The position numbers and the translations under genes were made by a program. The notes under the pieces were generated by a model. It made no database searches, was not told where the DNA came from, and worked only from the letters and a program-made list of their open reading frames with translations. A stretch of 64,000 bases of DNA, taken from Mesorhabditis belari (Eukaryota; Nematoda; Chromadorea; Rhabditida; Rhabditidae). The DNA lies in NCBI GenBank assembly GCA_958450365.1, contig CAUEEP010000880.1:310001-374000 (forward strand), given 5' to 3'. Positions 19,743 to 29,200 of this stretch are shown piece after piece. Position 1 is the stretch's first letter. The number at the start of each line of letters is the position of its first letter.

Positions 19743-22700
19743 ATGCTCTCTCAACTCATCCTATATCTTCTGGTAGCTGGTAGGTCACCTTTATAATTTA
19801 TTAAGAGTATAAATTGCAATTTTAACCAATTTTATAACCAATTTGACTACGATGAATAAATCATTACATTTTGGACCAATTGATCATTTTACCTTAAACA
19901 GATTTTTGAAAACTTAATATTTCGACGGGTTAGGCGCAGGGTTTCCAATAGAATAGGTAAATACGGTAAAAAATCTACATAAACTGTTTCATCTGCAAAT
20001 TTCAGTGTCCACAGTGGCCTCTACACTGCCCCCGTGTACGAAATGCCCGGCTGGAGGTGAGTCGTTAAATAAAGGCTAACAGAGTGGGTTATGTATGGTA
20101 ACTTGATTATTAGATGAATGGAGACAATGAGTGAATTTGGTTTCAGAAATAAAGAGAATAGAAAAGTACCTTCATAGAAAAATACAAACTTATTTTAATA
20201 GGAAAACACTTCATCGGAAGTTCATTCGGGTAGCCGATTAGATTGGCCGATAAATCTCCAGACACTTTTTTTCTACTAGTGTTTATAAATGACAAATCCA
20301 CCAATTCACCTACGGTTTGCTCCAAATAAAAGATGTTTAGCATTGGCTTTTCTATAATTTTCAAGCCGATTTGAGTCTGTTTCCAAGTAAATTCGAGTGA
20401 AAAAACTAGTTTTTTCAGAAAATTCGAAAAAAAGCTCTACAAAGAAATCGGCTAAACAGATTATCGTGAAGATTCGGCGATATACCTAGCTTTTTGAGCT
20501 CTATCTTTTGTCTATTGACAGCAACATAGGTTTCTGTAGACCAAAACGCCTAAATTGCGTCTTCGGGTTGTCGCCTTTTTTGCGAGTAGAAAAATGTCTA
20601 AAGACTTATCGGCGAACCTAATAATACGGTAGTTGTGTTGGCTAAAAAACAAGTTTCAGGCTTTTGGTCGAACTGGAAAGACTACACGAGCTGCTCGGAC
20701 ACCTGTGGGTTGAACGGGCAAAAGGTGCAGACAAGAACGTGCACTTCGTGGTCGAAGGGATGTCCGTGCTCGTGAGTTTTCGATAGATAAGTATCATCAC
20801 AGTTTTTCTAACGAGTTGGACTATTGGATCTCAAATATCACCAGATCTCTGAGAAAATCAAATCAATTTTCCAAATCCATCGTTTTGCTATGCGTTTTCG
20901 CTTTCGGAAAATCAGCATTCCAGTGGCTTCGCATCACGAGTTCGTCCATGTGCACCTGCTGCGTGTGTTGCCCCGCGAGCTGCTTGTAAATCCCCCTACA
21001 CACAAGTCAGTTTTTATTTTTTCTTCTTACCTTCTTTTAGTTCTTATTGTATACTAAAATCTCCAATTTTAACCCTTCAAACGTCACACTCATTTCCAGT
21101 ACACAAACAGCGCCACGGGGAAGAAACTTTGCGGAAACGTGTCAAGAACGGACAACTATGTGGCGCCGAAATGTGCCCTAACAAGTTTGTCTTTTTCTTC
21201 TCTTTTCTATAAAAAGAATGTTTCAGAAGTGTTCAATACATGCCCGTGTCCAGCAGCTGGTGAGTGCACTAAAAGAAAGCAGATCTCTAGCAATAAGCTT
21301 TCAAAACAAATTTAACCAAAATTAATAGTGGCTCAACAGCCAATCGCTAAAGATCTTGTAGCTATGTCGACTTTTCAGGTCTCTGGACCGAGTGGTCCAA
21401 CGTTGGCTCGTGCAACGCCACTTGTGGTCGCTGCGGAACCGTCAAACAAACGAGAACGTGTCGATCGTCGTCCTATGGCTGTCCATGCCCGTGAGTTTCA
21501 TATTCTTTTGCGTTTAAGTGAACTTCTAAGACAGATTTTCCAAAAAAAAAAAGCTAGTCAAACAGCAAAAAGCAACATTACCAATACAACTTCTAGCGGA
21601 GCGAAAACCCAAAATGTCCACTGTGAGAAAGCGCCATGTGCCGGAAACACGTGCTGTAACGGGAACAAAGTGGTGAGTGAATTGGAGGAAGAAATTTGGG
21701 AATAACAACCGGAAAAGAAACTGATTTCTGTGTTTTCAGGTGAAAATCTTGGGAACAAATCCGGTTGAATACCAATGTGGAATGCTGCTGCCACCCTATG
21801 AACTACTCCCGTTGCCCACATGTCCGAAGGTTGTCCAATGGGCCTTCCCTTGATAATATGTAGTTTTAGACGACAACCAAAGCCACAACTAAGGCAACCA
21901 CGAAAACGACAACAAAAGCAACAACCACCACAAAGACAACCACTAAAGCAACCACCACTACCGCGAAAAGTAAGATTTTAAATAAGTATATACTGATTTC
22001 TTCAACCAATCCAAGCAATCAGTCATAATACAGAAACAAATCCTATCGACGCCTTAATCTAAACTACCTAATTCCATAACAGGACTCCAAATTCTTAACT
22101 TAAGCATAACTCTTAAAAGTCAACGATCGTGATTTTGTGGAGTGACACTCTGCTGGTCAATGAAAGGGAATAACCGTTTTTAATGGCTGCAGTTTATATG
22201 CAAGCCAACCCAAGCTAAGTAGTTTAATTTCAACCGGCACGGTGTGTTACATTGCTCTGCGCTTCGGATAACTCCAAACCTGCGACTAACCGAGCCCGAC
22301 GTTGCTTAACTTGGCAGATCGGACGGGATGCCGCGTTTCAACGCGGCGTGATCGTAACTGAAAGTAGCTTTAAGAAACTGAAAAAGTTGAGGTACAATTG
22401 TTCACGTAGTGTTGCACTTAAAGAACCGATCCATCTATCTCTTTCCAAAAATTTCTTTCCTCCATCAAAACGTGAAGTGAATCTTTGTCTATTTTTGCAA
22501 ATGTAATCTAAAAATTCTGATTCTCTAAATCCTCTAATTCTCTAATTCTCTGTTCTTCAGATTGCAATTCGTGTACGTTGGCCGAACTAAACGCGTTGAA
22601 TGGAAATGGAGACGGTTTCTACACTCAAGGAGACATCCTGTGAGTCCTACATTTATAAATTCATATAAGGTTAACTTTAGAACGCTAGATAATTACAAAG

Positions 22701-23819
22701 CCTATGCATCCACTTATTTTCAGAGTTGATGGTGTGTCGGGTTGTAACATCTGTGGTTGGAGCTGTAACACGACCACTTCGATGGTAAGTTCTTTGTTTC
22801 AAAATCTTTCAAGAGAATATTAAGGTTAACTACAAAGTCCTGGGCACTGATATGTCGACAGTGATTGTCGATGACAGCACACATTGTGGCTATGTAAGTT
22901 TCTATCTCTTTTCATATCTTTTATTCTTGTCGTAAAACCGCAAACCGCAACTTGACGGACACTATTTAGATCAACAACGATAATGACGGACGGTATCAAT
23001 GCTCGGACACTGGTGTGTGGCAATTCAAAACGGTGAGTATGGCGATAATACATATCGGAAATCGTTTGGAGTTGAATGTGATGAGTCTGAATTTAGTCTG
23101 CTGGTGTGTCAACCGATATGGGCAAGTACACGTGCTCAAAGGGTGTCCCTTGCTGTCAATCATGTACTTTGGCACAGCTGAATGCGTTGAATGGAAATGG
23201 AGACGGTTTCTATACTCAAGGAGGTGTCATGTGAGTGGGAATCTGAGTCATTAATTGATTCGAATCTTTTACTTCTTTGGATCTCTTTATATGAACCATT
23301 TACTAACTTGAATTTGAACGCAAAATGTGATGAGTGAATATTTTAGCGTCGATGGCATCTCGAACTGCAACATTTGCGGTTGGAGCTGTAACACGACTAC
23401 TTCGATGGTAATTTTTTCCTTCAACAGTTTACTAACTTATTTGCTTGTTACTAACTGCCTTACTAGCTAGTTAGTAAAGCTTAGGATTAAGAAAGTGACA
23501 AGAGACTAATTTTAAGGTTAACTACCAAGTCTTGGGCACAGATTTGACAACAGTGGTCGCCAATGACGACACACATTGTGGCTATGTAAGTTCTTACCTT
23601 TTTTTCTTCTTGTTGTAAGAAACTCCAGATCAACTCCAGACACATTTTAGATCAACAACGACAATGATGGACGATATCAATGCTCAAGCAATGGTGCCTG
23701 GCAATTCATGACGGTAAACCTTTTTGTGAATTCTTTCATTTTCGAAAACCTAATTTCAGGCTGCTGGTGTATACACAGATATGGGCAAGTACACATGTTC
23801 CAAGGGTGCCGCTTGCTGA
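19743..23819 (+). CDS. Secreted protein: two TSP1 domains, Thr-rich linker, two Cys-rich units
   Basis: Nineteen exons join without a break to 1461 nt (486 aa). Exon 1 (19743-19779) encodes a signal peptide (MLSQLILYLLVAG). Exons 3 and 7 (20660-20771, 21379-21490) each encode a thrombospondin type-1 core: WSNWKDYTSCSDTCG and WTEWSNVGSCNATCG, each ending GCPC. Exon 10 (21870-21969) is a Thr/Lys linker, probably O-glycosylated. From 22561, five short exons form a unit with C-x2-C, GCNICGWSCN, VLGTD, THCGY, NNDNDGRYQC and GKYTCSKG. The unit occurs twice and ends at a TGA (23817-23819). The unit resembles the nematode C6 domain, but that match is from memory. The product should be extracellular, perhaps matrix or cuticle-associated. 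The inverted paralogue at 41421-47228 has more units. Confidence 0.85.
20225..20640. repeat. Degenerate mariner-like MITE in TSP1 intron 2
   Basis: The left end (TTAGATTGGCCGATAAATCT) and right end (TTAGGTTCGCCGATAAGTCT on the minus strand) are imperfect inverse copies. A counterpart occupies the same intron of the inverted paralogue (about 46365-46800), so it predates the duplication. Confidence 0.5.
22245..22359 (-). rRNA. 5S rRNA-like sequence, probably a dispersed pseudogene
   Basis: The minus strand reads GTTACGATCA, then CATCCCGTCCGATCTG and CCAAGTTAAGCAACGTCGGG, which are the conserved 5S rRNA core including the TFIIIA-binding region. It closes with GTAAC, which can pair with the 5' GTTAC. 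The 3' half (after GGTTAGT) diverges from the 5S I know. It lies in the intron after the Thr linker of the TSP1 gene, antisense to it, and is absent from the paralogous intron. Most likely a solitary inserted copy. Confidence 0.6.
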
Positions 23820-24109
23820 TAAAAACCTGTACTTCACTTCAATCAACGTGCCAACAAAGCTTCTTTATCTTTGATTCTTGTTTTATTGTATGCTCACTAA
23901 TAAACACTTTAATAAAATGTCAAATGTTAATGTAATTTTGGTTTTCATCAAATAAATAGTTCTTAATCTAGCGATTAACACCAAGATCTTCCCGAAAGTG
24001 TCTTGAAGAAGTTTTGGAACGCGTCCCCGTCAAGGGGATAAAATGGGAATCTAAAAGCTTTCAAGCTTGGTTTTGTTTTGAAAATACGTAAAAGTAATTT
24101 CGACATTTC

Positions 24110-24700
24110 TTATTTCGACACTCAAAACCTTTTTTGTCTTGCTACTAATGCTAAAAGATATTTTCTAGATGAATAAAAACCACCTTTTCCGATCAATTTC
24201 AAGATATAGTTCCGATCTTCAGGTGAAATTAAGAGCTCTCTCAAAAGAGAGAAAAAATTTTTCATTGAAAAGCAAAATTTCCACGTTTCATCAAAGTTCA
24301 GGTGAAAATCGTGTTAGAACAGTTGAAAAGAGTAGAAGTTGAAAAGCTTGAGTTGCAAACTTTCGTTTCTTCAAGTCTTCGTTTCGTTTTGGTTGCCACT
24401 TTTGCTATGTTTCATCCAAATGCTGATCAACGTTTATTACTGAATGGGTTGTATCATGGATTCAGGTAATTGGTTGTTGTTACTAAATTAACCTTTTTAA
24501 AATAAGCTAATCGATACAGTGTCTCTAAATGAGGTACTTGAAGAAAAAACTTAAACCAACTCTTTCAGTATAGTCACCACAACACTTTTCGTCTTCACTA
24601 TGTACTTTTTGATAGTTCATCACTCACCAGCCACAACCAAACATCGACAATATATGTTTATCATTTCGGTATGGTTTTTGATTGAAAATCCATTTGAGTA
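24110..24700 (+). repeat. Direct-repeat copy 1 (partner at 25920-26520)
   Basis: The sequence from about 24110 to 24770 recurs at about 25920-26590 with few differences. It contains the first two exons of the serpentine receptor at 26233 and a piece of the pogo-like insertion in the following intron. Confidence 0.85.
24407..24668 (+). pseudogene. Orphan first two exons of an Srh/Sri-type receptor
   Basis: Exons 24407-24465 and 24569-24668 equal the start of the receptor at 26233: MFHPNADQRLLLNGLYHG, then a TM1 exon with FTMYFLIVHHSPATT. No third exon follows: after the donor come a piece of the pogo-like insertion, an inverted copy of the second exon and a mariner fragment. The receptor parts are a truncated duplicate. 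Confidence 0.7.
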
Positions 24701-24845
24701 ATTTGTCTTCTAATTCAACTGAGGTCAAATGCCTTCCGGCTCCTTTCACATGTTTGGATTCATTAGATTGTTGCTTTTCAATCAAAAATCATACCGAAAT
24801 GATAAACATATATTGTCGATGTTTGGTTGTGGCTGGTGAGTGATG
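24620..24845. repeat. Hairpin made by an inverted copy of a receptor exon
   Basis: About 24620-24690 and 24774-24845 are near-perfect inverse copies (about 70 bp arms, about 85 bp loop). The right arm is part of the TM1 exon of the receptor on the minus strand and joins directly to a mariner fragment. Confidence 0.85.
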
Positions 24846-24849
24846 AACT

Positions 24850-25380
24850 ATTTCTTTACCTTTCTTCTTTACCTTTCCGATTGATTTCAAATGAGCCAAA
24901 ATTGTTGAATGATCAACCTGAAGGTCCTGTCCGTATTCTCGAGATGTTTTGGTCGAATCTCCTTCCACCAGTTTTTCCAATTCTTCATCGGCAACTCTGG
25001 GAGGCCTTCCTTGACGTTCTTTGTCATGAAACGTCTCATCGCCCGAGTGAAATCGCCGAAACCAAAAAGCGACCCTTTCATAAGAAACACTTCCCTCGCC
25101 AAATGCCCTGTTGATATTACCAGTCGCTTCTGTTGCTGCATGGCCAAGCTTGAACTCGTAGAAAAAGTGTCCGAAATTGTTCCTTATCCATGCTTTTATA
25201 ACAATTTAAACAATTTTTATTCAAAATAAAGACTGATTGTGAAGTAAAAAAACATAAAAGAGAAGAACGTATATCAATCACAATTAGCTAAAAGTTTAGT
25301 ATCAATGACGGAAAAGGACTTTTAAAATCAAAGACAAAGTTTGAGTCTTGTTTATTTCGATTATCTTCCCACCAACCTAA
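24850..25380 (-). mobile_element. Mariner fragment, N-terminal half
   Basis: The right terminus (CCCACCAACCTAA, 25368-25380) and the 5' half of the transposase lie on the minus strand, in more than one frame; fragments include GSLFGFGDFTRAMRRF, KLVEGDSTKTSREYG and DHSTILAHLKSIGKVKK. The coding sequence stops where it meets the inverted receptor exon. Flanking sequence (to about 25880) is an inverted copy of 18300-18790. Confidence 0.75.
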
Positions 25381-25705
25381 TAAAATCGTCTTCAAACAGA
25401 TTTGAGCTCATCAACCACAAAGAGCAGCATTTTTGTTTATACATGCATTGTTGTGCATATCGTTTTTAAGTAACGAACTCTAAATGGGAAAAGTACTCTC
25501 AAATTTCGAATCTTACTTCAAATGTTAAAACTTCTGAAGCTCTGTACATAAAGAGGCCCCAGTTTAGCCAATCTCTATTTTTCTCTTAAATCAAACTCTT
25601 AACAATATGAAATTGCTTTTCAATGTTTTCATTAGATCAAAATTATTTAAACCTTTATTTAAAAGAAAAAATGTAAACAATCAGAACTTTACGTAAAATT
25701 TTCTA

Positions 25706-25882
25706 TTTGGATTTCTTGATATCTCGTCGTCGAGTCTCGTCGAGAGTTTGAATCAATTCCTAAACAAATTATTGCAATTCTTTTAAAACTCATTCAACTC
25801 ACCTTAACTTCCTTGTCGAATTTTCGCCAATGAGGCAAGTATTTCTCAGCGGATGACTCGAATTTGGATTTCATCTTTCTAA
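25706..25882 (-). pseudogene. 3' fragment of a RING/B-box family gene
   Basis: Two exons matching the last two exons of the copy at 17592-18474 lie on the minus strand: about 25882-25807 (KSKFESSAEKYLPHW region) and about 25761-25706 (ELIQTLDET region). The rest of the gene is absent. It was carried here with the neighbouring mariner in an inverted duplication. Confidence 0.65.
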
Positions 25883-26232
25883 AGAATAAATGTGTTATCT
25901 TTCGAAATGTTAAAATTTTAAAATTTCGACATTTCTTATTTCGACACTCAAAACCTTTTTTGTCTTGCTACTAATGCTAAAAGATATTTTCTAGATGAAT
26001 AAAAACCACCTTTTCCGATCAATTTCAAGATATAGTTCCGATCTTCAGGTGAAATTAAGAGCTCTCTCAAAAGCGAGAAAAAATTTTTCATTGAAAAGCA
26101 AAATTTCCGCGTTTCATCAAAGTTCAGGTGAAAATCGTGTTAGAACAGTTGAAAAGAGTAGAAGTTGAAAAGCTTGAGTTGCAAACTTTCATTTCTTCAA
26201 GTCGTCGTTTCGTTTTGGTTGCCACTTTTGCT

Positions 26233-29200
26233 ATGTTTCATCCAAATGCTGATCAACGTTTATTACTGAATGGGTTGTATCATGGATTCAGGTAATTTGT
26301 TGTTGTTATTAAATTAGCCTTTTTAAAATAAGCTAATCGATACAGTGTCTCTGAATGCAGTACTTGAAGAAAAAACTTAAACTAACTCTTTCAGTATAGT
26401 CACCTCAACACTTTTCGTCTTCACTATTTACTTTTTGATAGTTCATCAATCACCAGCCACAACCAGACATCGACAATATATGTTTATCATTTCGGTATGA
26501 TTTTTGATTGAAAATCCATTTGAGTAATTCGTCTTCTAATTCAACTGATGTCAAATGCCTTCCGGCTCCTTTCAAACGCTTGGATTCATTAGATTGTTGC
26601 TGCTCAATTTGATCCTTTTGCTGAACCCATCGCAGAATCATAGCTCGATTGACACCAAATTTCTCGCTGGCAGCCTTGTTTAAAATTTTCTTAGTGTATT
26701 CCACAGCTTTTGATTTTAAACTTCCCGTATAAGCCTTTCGTTTTCGTGAAGCTCCGAGTGACTCATCTTCGTTTTCACTCGAAACGGCATCGCCACGTCG
26801 ATCTTGGCTCCCAGCCCCGTCTACCAAATCAGCATCATTGCGGCTTTCGTTATCCTTTTGCAACCGATCGACTTCTCGCGCAACTTCGTGTCCTTCTTCA
26901 TACCATCCGTCGAGTTCGTTTTTCCGGCGCAAGCTAAATTCCGCGAGGTCGTCAAAGCTTGAACGCTGTTGAGCTGGCGACATCTACCTAAAATTTAAAA
27001 ATTATTTGCGTTAAAAGTTAAAGTTAAAGTTAAAACGAATAAAATAATAAAAAGAACATAAAACTGAATTAAATTAAAAATTAAAGAAGCTGTTTGACCA
27101 ATGACATTTGGAGGCTCTGCTTAATTTCGGGAAACGTTCATTTCGGGAATTTTAACAACAATTTTACTAATGCCATCATTAAGTGCTTTTTGCAAAAATT
27201 GTGTTTTTCAGTGTTTAGTTGAGAAGAGTCAAAATTCTACTCCAAAATTCAATTTCAAGAGTAAATATATAACATATTTGCAATTTTTTTTCAAAAGATG
27301 AAAAATCTTTTGAAATAGGAAAAATGTAAAGAAAACCGCGCAAAAGAAGCGGCCTACAATACGGACAAAAACACTGTCAAAATTCCTGAAATTTAGTAGA
27401 GTCCATTTGGATAGTTTCAGAACAATTTTAAGTTAGCTGGTGTACGATAGGTTTAGCGCACAATAAAAAAAGTGATGCTTCTATTGGAATAATTAGGGTA
27501 ACTACAATGCAAGCTAAAGGCTGCCAGGAATGTATGGCTTAGGCTGCCAGGAATGTATGGCTCAAAACCTCTTTATACTTTCATTTTTTGATTTTTCTGA
27601 AGTACACGTTCAGGTCAGCTCCCAACTTCTCGATATATTGGCCTGGATGTATCAACCAATTTTCATGCGTCCATACGCGGCACTCTTTCAAATTGCACCC
27701 GTTCCCTTTCCGTCGTTGCTGGCCTTTGTAAAGCAACACAAAATATTTGCCGGAATAGCTGGAATTTGGATATTTCGAAAGGAGTGCCTAACTTTGACGG
27801 TTCTTAGCTTACTTCAATAACGACTTTTCAAATCTCTTATATGTTTTGATAGAGAGCGATTCGGGCTTTCGAATGAAACCAAGAAAAGACCTTCATTGAC
27901 CTATTTGAGTCTTGAGAAAACAAGGTCAAACTTACAAGGGAAAGGCAAAAGTAGGACGTGGCCAAATGAGATGAGTCATAGACGATTGGACGAAGAATTT
28001 CACGCTGATTCCTAATTTGCTTTCCACTTTTGCGAAATCGCTTTCTATAAAAAATTTATACATGTTTTAAGTTTTAGGGCGAAACTGAGAAAATTTGGAG
28101 CCGAATAGGGCCTTTAAAAGGGTTCTTTCACATGTCTTAAACACGCCTTGATAGAGTAGTGGATAAAATGCTTGCATACAAAACGAGCTCTACATTTTTC
28201 GCTCGAGTTCAATTCCTTTTTGACAGAGCTTTTGTTTATCGTCAAACGGCAAAACTCCGTTCGAAATGTTTGAATTTCAGCCAAGAGTCAACGATTCTTT
28301 CTAAAATCCGAATTTAGTTGATGGTAATAAGCCTATTGATCGTTATCATTGGAACCCTTGAGCTATCAGCTATTTACAAAGGTTCACAACCCAATGAATC
28401 GTATCTAAGCATCTTCGAATTTCAGTTCATCTTTCCACATTTCAATCCGAGGAGCTAGTCAGGTTTCTGTACAAGAAAGCCATGGCACTCATGGGTTGCT
28501 CAATTTTCGCGTTAGTCACCGTGGTCTTCACTGGTTCAGCCTACAAGGAGATTTGCGTTGGAAGCTTTTTAGAATGTCAGGTAGGGTTTTGTGGACAAAA
28601 AAAAACTATTAATATGACAAGCTAACAAGCTGTAGAAGATGTTTATGTTTAGAATTACTTCGACACATCGATCTCAAATGATTTCTCGCAAGAGCCACGT
28701 CTTCTCGTGTTCCGAAATGGACCCTTAATCTATGTTGGGATCGCTATTGCGACCCCAGTTTTCTCGGTGGCTATTCTAACGTTTATATTTTTAAATCACC
28801 TCATTATAAAAGCTCGAAAAAAGCTTCTCGAAAATAAGTCTGTGTCGAAGAATGTGATCGAGATGCAGAACTACTTTTCGTTGATTTATTTTCTCCAGGT
28901 TTCTTTTCCAAACATCGATTCAAATTTCGTAATTTGAGAGACTAGATAAAGCTGATTGTCAGATTTTTGACTAGAAATGACTAGAAAAGGAATTTGACTA
29001 GAAAATTACAGGATGAGTAAAAAGTTCTGCAACAGATCTTTGTAAGACCAAATGAATGAATTTCCCTGCTTATTCGTTGCCAATTTTTATTATTTATGAA
29101 TTTTCAGTATGTTTAAAGTGTTTATATCAGGTTGGCAACTAAATTATGGCCCTTTTCAGTAAAAACAAAAAATTTATTAACAAGATGAACAAATATCAAC

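Larger units (their letters stand above)
18791..24090. repeat. Left arm of a large inverted duplication
   Basis: The segment with the mariner remnant and the TSP1 gene recurs in reverse orientation at 41090-48390. Similarity is visible from the mariner (19340-19430 versus 48010-48110) through the promoter (19490 versus 47470), all TSP1 exons, and past the gene end to the tract around 24000-24090 (versus 41090-41230). Indels make the right arm longer. Confidence 0.85.

Noticed and set aside
22252..22506. 84-aa plus-strand frame in the TSP1 intron
   Set aside because: It reads through the antisense 5S-like sequence and intron; not coding.
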